Of a stretch of DNA of 26,278 bases, positions 7,284 to 13,479 are shown piece after piece; within the stretch, counting starts at the first letter, position 1, and the number at the start of each line of letters is the position of its first letter. Made by a program: the position numbers and the translations under genes. The notes beneath the pieces are model-generated. The model had not been told where the DNA came from, did not search any database, and was given only the letters and a program-made list of their open reading frames with translations. Source of the DNA: a virus; IMG/VR virus record IMGVR_UViG_3300043410_001478, positions 1 to 26,278 of that record; one strand, given 5' to 3'.

Positions 7284-7337
7284 TTTTGCAAAACATTGAA
7301 AAAAGTTCTTGTACCGACTCAAAAAATTCGTATGATG
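7276..7337 (+). promoter_or_regulatory. Early promoter repeat, copy 2, with GANTC in the spacer
   Basis: This is the second copy of the 62-bp promoter, 61/62 identical to 6361-6422. It has palindrome TTTTGCAAAA (7284-7293), TTGTAC (7309-7314), a 16-base spacer and TATGAT (7331-7336). The only difference is at 7318, where GAATC becomes GACTC (7316-7320). The GANTC motif is therefore kept while the CGAAT/ATTCG dyad is broken. It overlaps the end of the preceding gene and would drive the gene starting at 7371. Confidence 0.75.
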
Positions 7338-7370
7338 ATTCTCATAGACCAACCCAAGGAGACCAACCCC

Positions 7371-7565
7371 ATGTACGTCGCTCTTACCATCTTCGCCAAT
7401 ATGTCCTGCACCAAGATTGCTCGTGTTGTTCACCTGCAAGGTGAGCCTGCTGCCAATTGGCTGCGTCGCGCTGCCGAGATCCTTGGCCGCGAGCCAAAGC
7501 AGAACGACATGATTTTGAGCGTGCGGATCGACCGCATCGGCGACACCGTAGAGGCGTGGGGCTAA
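7371..7565 (+). CDS. Small early protein, unknown (stop codon lies in a hairpin loop)
   Basis: This 64-residue protein begins MYVALTIFANMSCTKIARVV at an ATG with AAGGAG upstream. An upstream in-frame TTG at 7296 lies in the promoter and is unlikely. It looks like a small alpha/beta fold (ANWLRRAAEILGREPKQNDM, then MILSVRIDRIGDTVEAWG). I do not recognise a family. Its TAA stop falls exactly in the 4-base loop of a perfect 7-bp G/C stem at 7556-7573, so a terminating ribosome would melt or be stalled by this hairpin. Confidence 0.75.
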   Translation: MYVALTIFANMSCTKIARVVHLQGEPAANWLRRAAEILGREPKQNDMILSVRIDRIGDTVEAWG

Positions 7566-7573
7566 GGCCCCAC
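7556..7573 (+). terminator. G/C hairpin enclosing the stop codon of the preceding gene
   Basis: GTGGGGC and GCCCCAC form a perfect 7-bp stem around TAAG, where TAA is the stop of the gene at 7371-7565. There is no T-run. It is followed by the standard leader AGACCAAGGAGACCAACCCC and the next ATG at 7600. It may couple termination of translation to mRNA folding. Confidence 0.55.
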
Positions 7574-7599
7574 CAATCCAGACCAAGGAGACCAACCCC

Positions 7600-7842
7600 A
7601 TGTGGCACACTTACACCTTCGAAGAAATCCAGATCCCCACCGAGCGCGGCATCGTCTTCTGCGACGGCACCTGCGACATTCGCTTCGACCGTGGCGGCAT
7701 CATCGACGTCGTTGACTGGAAGATCCGCATCACCGACGAGGACGGCGAAGACTTCCCCATGACCATCGTCATCCCCGACCTGCAAAAGCAGATTTGGGAA
7801 CAGATCAAGTGGCGCGCAGAAGAAGCTTGCTACGAAGACTAA
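7600..7842 (+). CDS. Small acidic early protein, unknown
   Basis: This is an 80-residue acidic protein with CCAAGGAGACCAACCCC before its ATG. It is predicted mostly beta (IVFCDGTCDIRFDRGGIIDV, then VDWKIRITDEDGEDFPMTIV) with a short C-terminal helix (DLQKQIWEQIKWRAEEACYE). Three cysteines are present but not in a clear zinc pattern. The strong negative charge would suit a protein that binds a basic host factor or mimics DNA; this is speculation from composition. It is followed within 17 bases by the next gene. Confidence 0.75.
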   Translation: MWHTYTFEEIQIPTERGIVFCDGTCDIRFDRGGIIDVVDWKIRITDEDGEDFPMTIVIPDLQKQIWEQIKWRAEEACYED

Positions 7843-7858
7843 TCCAAAGGAGACCAAC

Positions 7859-8134
7859 ATGACCAACCTTGCAGACCGCTACTTCGCCATCAAGAACGAG
7901 ATCGAAGCCCTCACCCGCCTGCTGGATGAGTGCAAGGCAGAGATCAAGGCCACTGGCCGCGACGAGATCGTCGGCGAACAGGCAATCGTCACCGTCGGCC
8001 TGTCCGAGCGCGTGGCTCTCGACCAGAAGGCTGTGAAGGCCATCCTGACCCCTGCCCAGATCATCGAGTGCTCCAAGACCACCCTGATCGAAACCATTCG
8101 CGTAAAGCCAACCGCAAACGTGCAGGTGTTCTAA
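7859..8134 (+). CDS. Small early protein with N-terminal coiled coil, unknown
   Basis: This 91-residue protein has AAAGGAGACCAAC before the ATG. Residues 1-32 form a charged helix (RYFAIKNEIEALTRLLDECK). A compact C-terminal region follows (QAIVTVGLSERVALDQKAVK, AILTPAQIIECSKTTLIETI, RVKPT). The pattern of a helical spacer followed by a substrate-like beta hairpin resembles several small phage proteins but I cannot name the family. The stop TAA overlaps the next ATG (TAATG), indicating translational coupling. Confidence 0.78.
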   Translation: MTNLADRYFAIKNEIEALTRLLDECKAEIKATGRDEIVGEQAIVTVGLSERVALDQKAVKAILTPAQIIECSKTTLIETIRVKPTANVQVF

Positions 8135-8334
8135 TGATCATCGAAACCTCATCAAACCAGCTCTATGAAGTCAAAGATCCGATTGACCCTAATCTTCGGC
8201 ACGTTTGGCTGGGCGTGCCAGTCAAGCGCGAGCGCTATGCCGAAGGCGACGCAATCAAGGTGCGCTTCGTGCCTAAAGCACGCGCCAGCGTCCGCCTGAT
8301 CCGCAAAGAAGCATGCCGTGTGGTGCAGCCATGA
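8134..8334 (+). CDS. Small basic protein, unknown
   Basis: This 66-residue protein starts at the ATG overlapping the previous stop and ends four bases into the next gene. The sequence is basic and beta-rich (IIETSSNQLYEVKDPIDPNL, HVWLGVPVKRERYAEGDAIK, VRFVPKARASVRLIRKEACR). A small OB/SH3-like beta barrel that binds nucleic acid is possible from composition, but no family is recognised. It depends on translational coupling because no SD other than the upstream coding sequence is evident. Confidence 0.65.
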   Translation: MIIETSSNQLYEVKDPIDPNLRHVWLGVPVKRERYAEGDAIKVRFVPKARASVRLIRKEACRVVQP

Positions 8335-8474
8335 TGACGATCTACTGGCAAGGCAAGCTTCTTGGATGGGTTCAGCGTTCCAAGGATGGCCGCTGGCGGG
8401 CTTTGACGCCCGCCGGTGGCCTGAGCCACCACCCATCCTCCCTTGCCGCTCTGGAGGCCCTGCAATGCTCTTAG
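8331..8474 (+). CDS. Very small protein, unknown (47 residues)
   Basis: The ORF starts MMTIYWQGKLLGWVQRSKDG and ends LAALEALQCS. It overlaps its upstream neighbour by four bases (ATGA) and its downstream neighbour by ten. Tight overlap on both sides and the phage-like small-gene context support it. The fold would be a short beta hairpin plus a helix. No family is recognised. Confidence 0.55.
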   Translation: MMTIYWQGKLLGWVQRSKDGRWRALTPAGGLSHHPSSLAALEALQCS

Positions 8475-8590
8475 AAGGCCTCCTGATCCTCACCGTCGCC
8501 TGCCTGATCTGGACAGGCATCGTGTTCTTCCTGTTTCCCGTAAAGGTCAGCCATGATCACCAACCTGCAAAGCCTGATGACGAAGCATAA
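8465..8590 (+). CDS. 41-residue single-pass membrane peptide
   Basis: The ORF starts at the ATG at 8465 inside the end of the previous gene and overlaps the next gene by 38 bases. Residues 2-25 are a clear transmembrane helix (LLEGLLILTVACLIWTGIVF then FLF), followed by a short polar tail (KVSHDHQPAKPDDEA). Small membrane peptides in phages can be holins, superinfection-exclusion factors or regulators. It lies in the early block rather than beside the lytic enzyme, so exclusion or host membrane targeting is at least as likely as lysis. Function is inferred from topology only. Confidence 0.65.
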   Translation: MLLEGLLILTVACLIWTGIVFFLFPVKVSHDHQPAKPDDEA

Positions 8591-8774
8591 CATCCGCCAC
8601 AAAGACCTTGCCTTCATCACAGGCCGCACAGAGCGCGCCGTGCACCAATGGGTGTACGGCATCCGCCCTCTGCCTCGATCGACCGCCCTGCTCCTGCAAG
8701 CTCTCGACGACGGCCGCATCGACGAGGCTTGGCTGGCCTCGAAGCTCGCGCGGCATCTGAATAGTCCAGCCTAG
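8553..8774 (+). CDS. Helix-turn-helix DNA-binding protein (XRE/Cro-like)
   Basis: This 73-residue protein has a HTH core: LMTKHNIRHKDLAFITGRTE then RAVHQWVYGIRPLPRSTALL, with the recognition helix around TERAVHQWVYG. Size and layout fit a Cro-like regulator. AAAGG lies upstream of the ATG within the preceding gene. It is the last gene of the rightward early block and faces the AT-rich 8775-8994 gap. It could repress the early promoters once replication starts, binding the TTTTGCAAAA palindrome or another site; the target is not shown by the sequence. Confidence 0.8.
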   Translation: MITNLQSLMTKHNIRHKDLAFITGRTERAVHQWVYGIRPLPRSTALLLQALDDGRIDEAWLASKLARHLNSPA

Positions 8775-8994
8775 CAACCCGTGCTATCCATTAACCCTTT
8801 GATTTTATTATATGATAATAGAATAGTAGAATAGTAATAATAATATTATATATGAGCTGAAAACGCCTTGGGGATATTTGGTATTGTGATGAGTAATAAT
8901 ATCTCCATTTTTCTCTTTTTAGGGTGCTATCCTGCTATCGTAACTTTCTGGCATGATTTCAATGACTTAGCTGGATAACAATTAAATATCCTGA
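8775..8994. other. AT-rich intergenic region with short repeats; candidate replication origin
   Basis: The 220-base gap lies between convergent genes. Bases 8791-8860 are nearly all A/T, including tandem GAATAGTA (8821-8828 and 8829-8836) and runs of TAA/TAT. GTGCTATCC occurs at 8781-8789 and 8924-8932, TGCTATCG at 8933-8940, and TGACTATCC at 8992-9000 running into the primase gene end. An unwinding-prone core flanked by iteron-like repeats next to the primase-helicase fits an origin. No clear intrinsic terminator for either side is seen. No gene longer than a few codons is supported. Confidence 0.45.
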
Positions 8995-11241
8995 CTATCC
9001 TGTAGACTTATAGGTCTTCACGACCTTGCCGTTTTTGGGGTGTTTGGTCTCTGCCACGGTGGCGCCGCCGACCTTCACCAGCTCATCAAGAGCCTTCTCA
9101 ATGTCGGCCTTCTTGTTCTTGCGGAGACGATTGCAGATCACGCCGAGCGTCTCGCCATCATCGCCAGAGATCAACGTCATGATCTTGGCGCGCAGGGCCA
9201 TCAGAGGGCTATCCTTCTCGCGATCATTGGATGTGACAAGGCGCATCTTTTGCTCGACATCACGTCGAACAAAAGCATAGGCCCAAAGTATATGCTCCTC
9301 TGTGCGCAACCCATGAGGAGCCGCAAGGATCAACGAGATCTTGCTGACCTGCTCATAGGCACGAAGAGCCAGCGCCTCCAACCCGGTGGTGGCTGTGTGT
9401 TCCTCTGCCATCTGCTCAAAGGCATCAATGATCTGCTCAAGCAAGTTCAAACCCTCCACTGTCGTGGGGATTGGAATGCGGTCATCGTAAAACTCGACGC
9501 GCTCAAATGTCGTGAGATCCACACGTCCCCCAGAGTAAAGGTTCTGGAATGTGCGCTGCATAGCCTCTGGCATGGGCACGGGCTTGAAGTTCCTTTTTAA
9601 GGGCGGATTGGTCTTATGCTCATAAATGATCAGCGAGCGGCCAATGAAGCCGTTGGTGGCATTGTAAAAGTCCACCGCCTCATTGAATGTCTCGAGCGTG
9701 GCATAGCCGATCAGGCTGATGAAAGGCTTCTCAATGCCTCGGTCGATCGTCTCAAGGTGCCTCTTGAGGGAGAGAGCTTTTGCCACCATGCCGGGCGATG
9801 GATTGTCCTGCCCCTCGATTTGCTTCAACTCCTTCTTGAGGCTGTTGCGGATCTCTTCCTTCATATCGCCTGTGACCAAATAGAATTTTGTAGCCTTGGA
9901 ATAGGCTGACATGAGGCACCCGACGATGCCTTCAAGATACGAACTGGTCCCGGTCTTCTGGGCGTTTTTGATCTTCTTGAGCGTAAAACCGACCTCGTCG
10001 ATCGCGTAGAAGGATGCCTGATTGCGCACCATGTTTCGCACGATCTCCTGCTCAGATTTGATGGTGCCGTGCACAGCGCGCTCAATATGTGCAGCGCGCA
10101 TGATGTCATTGACGCAGGCAAGTTGCGAATCTTTGCCGGTGCCAGATGCTGCAATGCAGAAAATGAACATGTTGGCTGTGACGCCGTCTCGATCGTCGGT
10201 GTAGCGAAGGCCCACAAGGTTTGCGATCGACATCAGAGCCGATGCAACGGAGAGATGTTCACGCACGCGGCGGCTATTGGCCTCAATCCATGCAGCAACC
10301 TCGCCCACAAAGCCCGGCGGCCGCTTTAGGTCGATATGGCCGATGTCGAGCACTTGCGGTGGCTCGGGCACTTCGATGTCGCTGTCGAAGGTGACCGGCT
10401 GCTTCCAACCAGCCTGCTCGGCATAGTGAATGAGCGTGCCGAGCGTCACCGGGTTCGCTGACTTTCCGAAACTGTGCCAGCGCTTTTCAAGAGCGTGCCG
10501 GCCGGGATATTTTGTGCCGCGTGCTGACCATTGGTCCCACACGTCAAAGGCTGTGCCACCCGTTGCGTGGTGCATGGCCATGCCGCACTTGACCCATGTT
10601 TCGTGGTCAGTATCTGGGTCGATGTGAGAAACCATCTCGGCAAGATCTTTGTGGGAAACGTCAAAGAAAGAGCCCTGCACTTCGGCGCGGTGGAACTCAG
10701 GCTTGCGCAGGGCCTCGATCAGGTCTGCCGGTGCGTTGTCGATGTCTTCGACCGATCCATAGGCGACTTCGTAGCGGTTGCCGGAGGCGTGCAGGCTGCC
10801 GGGCCCAACCACATAGCCGCTGCTCTTGAAGTCAATGCCGGGGTAATCTGGATGGTGCTGCATGAGGGCGATGCCCTCTGGCAGGTGAAAATAAAGGTGT
10901 TGAGATCCGCCACCGCTGCCGGTGTTCACGATCAGTCCCGCCTTTTCCACAGCAGGAAAATCGTTCTTGAGTCGTTCGTATGAGGCAACGCCGTCGTTGC
11001 GAGCGTCGATGTCGATGACGAAAAGACCGCGCATCAAGACGCCGTAGCCTGTTTTGAATTGTCCCATTTCCTCCATGGTCTCGATCTGCTCTTCAGACCA
11101 GACAGGTGTATGGATCCAATTTGCCGCGCGTGGGTGCTTGCCTGCCATATTGCAGTCTTTTGAGCCGCACCCGCACTGGCCTTTGACAATCGGATGAAGA
11201 CCGAAAACCCGGTGCCCCGCCTCCCAGAAATCTCGATACAT
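8995..11241 (-). CDS. Bifunctional primase-polymerase / DUF3987-like helicase replication protein
   Basis: This 748-residue replication initiator-type protein combines priming and unwinding. The N-terminal prim-pol domain (about 1-165) has CGCGSKDC and GKHPRAANW, catalytic D77 and D79 in FVIDIDARNDG, GSGGGSQHLYFHLP with H115, and D137 in GIDFKSSGYVVGPGSLH. A PriCT-like linker follows (HETWVKCGMAMHHATGG at about 212-228 and SARGTKYPGRHALEKRWHSF at about 238-257). The ATPase domain starts near 305, with P-loop AASGTGKDS at 363-371 and a candidate Walker B SFYAIDEVG. The residue after the P-loop lysine is Asp, not the usual Ser/Thr, although Ser follows it. The ATG at 11241 abuts the stop of the upstream HTH gene, so both form one leftward unit. 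It is a plausible initiator for the AT-rich region just beyond its stop. Confidence 0.9.
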   Translation of the reverse strand: MYRDFWEAGHRVFGLHPIVKGQCGCGSKDCNMAGKHPRAANWIHTPVWSEEQIETMEEMGQFKTGYGVLMRGLFVIDIDARNDGVASYERLKNDFPAVEKAGLIVNTGSGGGSQHLYFHLPEGIALMQHHPDYPGIDFKSSGYVVGPGSLHASGNRYEVAYGSVEDIDNAPADLIEALRKPEFHRAEVQGSFFDVSHKDLAEMVSHIDPDTDHETWVKCGMAMHHATGGTAFDVWDQWSARGTKYPGRHALEKRWHSFGKSANPVTLGTLIHYAEQAGWKQPVTFDSDIEVPEPPQVLDIGHIDLKRPPGFVGEVAAWIEANSRRVREHLSVASALMSIANLVGLRYTDDRDGVTANMFIFCIAASGTGKDSQLACVNDIMRAAHIERAVHGTIKSEQEIVRNMVRNQASFYAIDEVGFTLKKIKNAQKTGTSSYLEGIVGCLMSAYSKATKFYLVTGDMKEEIRNSLKKELKQIEGQDNPSPGMVAKALSLKRHLETIDRGIEKPFISLIGYATLETFNEAVDFYNATNGFIGRSLIIYEHKTNPPLKRNFKPVPMPEAMQRTFQNLYSGGRVDLTTFERVEFYDDRIPIPTTVEGLNLLEQIIDAFEQMAEEHTATTGLEALALRAYEQVSKISLILAAPHGLRTEEHILWAYAFVRRDVEQKMRLVTSNDREKDSPLMALRAKIMTLISGDDGETLGVICNRLRKNKKADIEKALDELVKVGGATVAETKHPKNGKVVKTYKSTG

Positions 11242-11441
11242 CAGCGACCCCCGAACAAATAATCAGCAAGGATTTCAAGGGTTTCAATGGCAGGCTTTTT
11301 GTTTTTGCCATTGGCGATTGATCTGATGGTGTTTTCGTGAAGAGCCACCAAACGAGCGACCTTTGAGAGGTTCCGATCAGCAAGAGCCGCAACCACGCGC
11401 TCGCGAAGATCCTCATATTGTTTTTGCAATTGTCTATCCAT
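11241..11441 (-). CDS. XRE-family HTH transcriptional regulator
   Basis: This small repressor-like protein of 66 residues (from the ATG at 11441) contains RERVVAALADRNLSKVARLV then ALHENTIRSIANGKNKKPAI and TLEILADYLFGG. This is the standard five-helix HTH layout with recognition helix HENTIRSIANG. An upstream GTG at 11477 would extend it but falls inside a 25-bp dyad, and an ATG at 11453 is also possible. I prefer the shorter form. It is transcribed leftward, coupled to the primase-helicase, and divergent from the Sak4 operon. It is well placed to control both directions. Confidence 0.82.
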   Translation of the reverse strand: MDRQLQKQYEDLRERVVAALADRNLSKVARLVALHENTIRSIANGKNKKPAIETLEILADYLFGGR

Positions 11442-11467
11442 GTTCGCTTGCATCCATGTGTGATAAT

Positions 11468-11492
11468 TGACACCCACATATTGTGTGCGTCA
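11468..11492. promoter_or_regulatory. 25-bp dyad operator candidate between divergent genes
   Basis: TGACACCCACA (11468-11478) and TGTGTGCGTCA (11482-11492) are inverted repeats matching at 9 of 11 positions around a 3-base centre TAT. Half-sites of this length and spacing suit a dimeric HTH repressor. The dyad lies just upstream of the HTH gene start and about 95 bases upstream of the Sak4 gene, so autoregulation plus control of the rightward recombination operon is a natural reading. It is a direct sequence observation; the binding partner is inferred. Confidence 0.6.
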
Positions 11493-11502
11493 CAGGCTGG
11501 TG

Positions 11503-11532
11503 TTGACTTTGACCTGAGATTCGTCTTAGGGT
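11503..11532 (+). promoter_or_regulatory. Weak candidate rightward promoter for the recombination operon, with GATTC in the spacer
   Basis: TTGACT (11503-11508) followed after 18 bases by TAGGGT (11527-11532) could act as -35/-10. The -10 is poor. GATTC, another GANTC site, lies in the spacer at 11518-11522, as GANTC does in the two early promoters. TTGAC matches the alphaproteobacterial -35 consensus. The poor -10 could mean dependence on an activator. Confidence 0.35.
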
Positions 11533-11562
11533 CAACCCGTTGAGAAGAGAAAGGAGATGCCA

Positions 11563-12318
11563 ATGAGCATTCTTTCAACGGTTGGCAAACCCGCTGACCG
11601 CCCTGTGATCGTCACCATCTGTGGTGACAGCGGCCTTGGTAAAACCACCTTGGCCTGTACGTTCCCCAAGCCAATCGTGATCCGCGCTGAAGACGGTTTG
11701 CAGGCGATCCCTGCAAAGCAACGTCCTGATGCGTTCCCGGTCTTGACCGGGCCCGATATGCTTTGGGACCAACTGAAAGCTCTCATCCATGAGGACCATG
11801 AATACGAGACCTTGATCGTTGATTCGGTCACGGCCTTGGAACGCATGTTCACGCAATATGTGGTTGAGACAGACCCCAAGAAGCCCAAGGGCATCCAACA
11901 GGCTTTGGGGGGATATGGTGCAGGGCGCGATGCTGTCGCTGCCATGCATGCGCGTTTGCGCAAAGCTGCTGGCATCCTTGCTGAGAAGCGTGGCATGCAT
12001 ACGGTCTTTGTGGCGCATGCTGACACGAGCCGCATCGAGCCGCCGGATGATGACGCTTACATGCGTTATACTCTGCGCCTGCATGAAAAGTCGATGCCTG
12101 CCTATGTCGATGACGTCGATGTGGTTGGCTTCTTGAAGCTCGAAACATTCACCACTGGTGAAGGCGAGCGCAAGAAGGCGATCTCTGACGGCACGCGCGT
12201 GCTCATCTGTCACGCAACTGCCGCCAACGTTTCGAAGAACCGTTTCGGCATCACTGAGCCGATCAATGTCGAGATCGGCGTTAATCCCCTCACAGCACAC
12301 ATTGGAGCACTGTCATGA
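11563..12318 (+). CDS. Sak4-like RecA-fold ATPase (AAA_24 family), single-strand annealing recombinase
   Basis: This 251-residue P-loop ATPase has Walker A GDSGLGKTT at 21-29, Walker B TLIVDSV with D87, and a RecA-like sensor region TVFVAHADTSRI. The family is the phage nucleotide-binding protein group that includes Sak4, which anneals single-stranded DNA in homologous recombination with an SSB partner. I prefer the ATG at 11563, six bases after AAGGAG, over the ATG at 11557 that directly abuts the SD. The SSB-like gene follows with a 4-base overlap, the usual Sak4-SSB pairing. The candidate promoter and dyad lie just upstream. Confidence 0.88.
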   Translation: MSILSTVGKPADRPVIVTICGDSGLGKTTLACTFPKPIVIRAEDGLQAIPAKQRPDAFPVLTGPDMLWDQLKALIHEDHEYETLIVDSVTALERMFTQYVVETDPKKPKGIQQALGGYGAGRDAVAAMHARLRKAAGILAEKRGMHTVFVAHADTSRIEPPDDDAYMRYTLRLHEKSMPAYVDDVDVVGFLKLETFTTGEGERKKAISDGTRVLICHATAANVSKNRFGITEPINVEIGVNPLTAHIGALS

Positions 12319-12845
12319 GCTTTTGGAACCTTGAGAACCTTCCTGAGAACGGCGAGTTTGAAACAGGCGGCGGCGACATCAAGCCGATCCCTGCGGATAC
12401 GCAGTGCATTGCTGCGATCGACGAGGCAAAGTGGGATCACGATCGCGACGGGCACGAATACATTTCGTTGCGTTGGAGCATCTTGCAGCCTACCGAATAT
12501 AACAACCGAAAGGTGTATCAAAAGCTTTGGGTGAAAGATGCTGATCCCAAGGCTAAGGATCCTGCTAAAAAGAGAGAAAAAGCAATCCGCATGTTGACCG
12601 CAATTGACTTCAACGCAGGTGGGAAGTTGCGTGCTGGCGGTGAAGAGCCGACTGATGAAGCAATGACGCTGCATCTTTGCGGCAAGCCCATGATCATCAA
12701 GGTCATGGAGTGGAAGATGGATGATCCTGTGACTGGCGAAGTCAAAGTTGGCAACTGGGTTGGTGCTGTGTCACCAAAGCATAACAAGCCGATTGTGACC
12801 AAGCCTGTGACTAAACCGATCGTCACGGAAGACGCACCGTTCTGA
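12315..12845 (+). CDS. Phage ssDNA-binding protein (DUF669-like)
   Basis: This 176-residue protein follows the Sak4-type ATPase with ATGA overlap. It opens SFWNLENLPENGEFETGGG, then a beta-rich core (CIAAIDEAKWDHDRDGHEYI, SLRWSILQPTEYNNRKVYQK, LWVKDADPKAKD), typical of DUF669 OB-fold proteins. The C-terminus ends TEDAPF, which mimics the acidic DDxPF tail by which bacterial SSBs recruit partners. It probably coats phage single strands and delivers them to the annealing ATPase. The tail preceding it has a KPIVTKPVTKPIVT repeat, a flexible linker. Confidence 0.85.
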   Translation: MSFWNLENLPENGEFETGGGDIKPIPADTQCIAAIDEAKWDHDRDGHEYISLRWSILQPTEYNNRKVYQKLWVKDADPKAKDPAKKREKAIRMLTAIDFNAGGKLRAGGEEPTDEAMTLHLCGKPMIIKVMEWKMDDPVTGEVKVGNWVGAVSPKHNKPIVTKPVTKPIVTEDAPF

Positions 12846-12904
12846 CGAGCTGTTCCTGAGCATGAACTGAAACTGCTCACCTAATCCAGACCAAGGAGAT
12901 CAAA

Positions 12905-13129
12905 ATGGATAGCATAGACGTAGCCCGTATTGTCACAGCTCTTAATCAAATTGCTGACGAGCTAGACTACATCAGCACAAGAGACATTGGCCACGATCTG
13001 CGCGACCAGTTCGCGATGGCGGCGCTGCCTGCGATCATCAGCAAACAAGAAGAATACTTTGCTACGCAAGCTGCTACGATTGCATATCACATTGCCGACG
13101 CAATGCTCAAAGCGCGGGAGGAGAAGTGA
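12905..13129 (+). CDS. Small phage protein, unknown (74 residues)
   Basis: The ATG is preceded by AGACCAAGGAGATCAAA, the recurring leader. The sequence DLRDQFAMAALPAIISKQEE followed by IAYHIADAMLKAREEK is an arrangement I have seen in many small alphaproteobacterial prophage proteins near recombination genes, without known function. It is predicted all-helical. The C-terminal codons (KAREEK, GCGCGGGAGGAGAAG) also form the SD of the next gene, which overlaps by one base. Confidence 0.78.
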   Translation: MDSIDVARIVTALNQIADELDYISTRDIGHDLRDQFAMAALPAIISKQEEYFATQAATIAYHIADAMLKAREEK

Positions 13130-13479
13130 TGATCTCCAAAGATAAACTTTATCGCACCCGCGATGGCCGTGAGGTTCGCATCTATGCGACTGATGGCTAT
13201 GGCGACAATAAAGTTCATGGCGCTGTCAAAGAGGATAGTGGGTGGTTTATCTATGCGTGGTACGAAGACGGGCGATACGCTTTGTCTGATTACAAAGGAC
13301 GGCACGATCTCATTGAAGTGAAGCCCCGCATCAAGCGCACGGTGTGGCTGAATGTGTATGACAACGAAGTCATTCATGGCGGCTGGCGTACAAAAGAAGA
13401 AGCGCAGGGTTATCACGAAAAGAACCGCATCGCGTGTCTGAAACTTGATTTGGATTTTGAAGAGGGAGAAGGGCTGTGA
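13129..13479 (+). CDS. Unknown phage protein with YRTRDG-type domain
   Basis: This 116-residue protein has its start at the ATG at 13129, with GGAGGAG upstream inside the preceding gene; an adjacent GTG is less likely. The N-terminal domain (about 8-70: LYRTRDGREVRIYATDGYGD, VHGAV, GWFIYAWYEDGRYA, DLIEV) is a small beta-sheet unit that is repeated in divergent form in the next gene. The C-terminal segment (TVWLNVYDNEVIHGGWRTKE, then AQGYHEKNRIACLKLDLDFE) is a second small domain. No catalytic motif. Function unknown; the domain pair is common in phages. Confidence 0.78.
   Translation: MISKDKLYRTRDGREVRIYATDGYGDNKVHGAVKEDSGWFIYAWYEDGRYALSDYKGRHDLIEVKPRIKRTVWLNVYDNEVIHGGWRTKEEAQGYHEKNRIACLKLDLDFEEGEGL

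Noticed and set aside
8775-8994. CRISPR array or tRNA in the AT-rich gap
   Set aside because: The repeats are only 8-9 bases and irregularly spaced, and no cloverleaf with a T-arm motif is visible.
11575-12300. 241-codon minus-strand frame opposite the Sak4-type gene
   Set aside because: The plus strand encodes a full P-loop ATPase with a good SD; the antisense frame has no domain and no SD.
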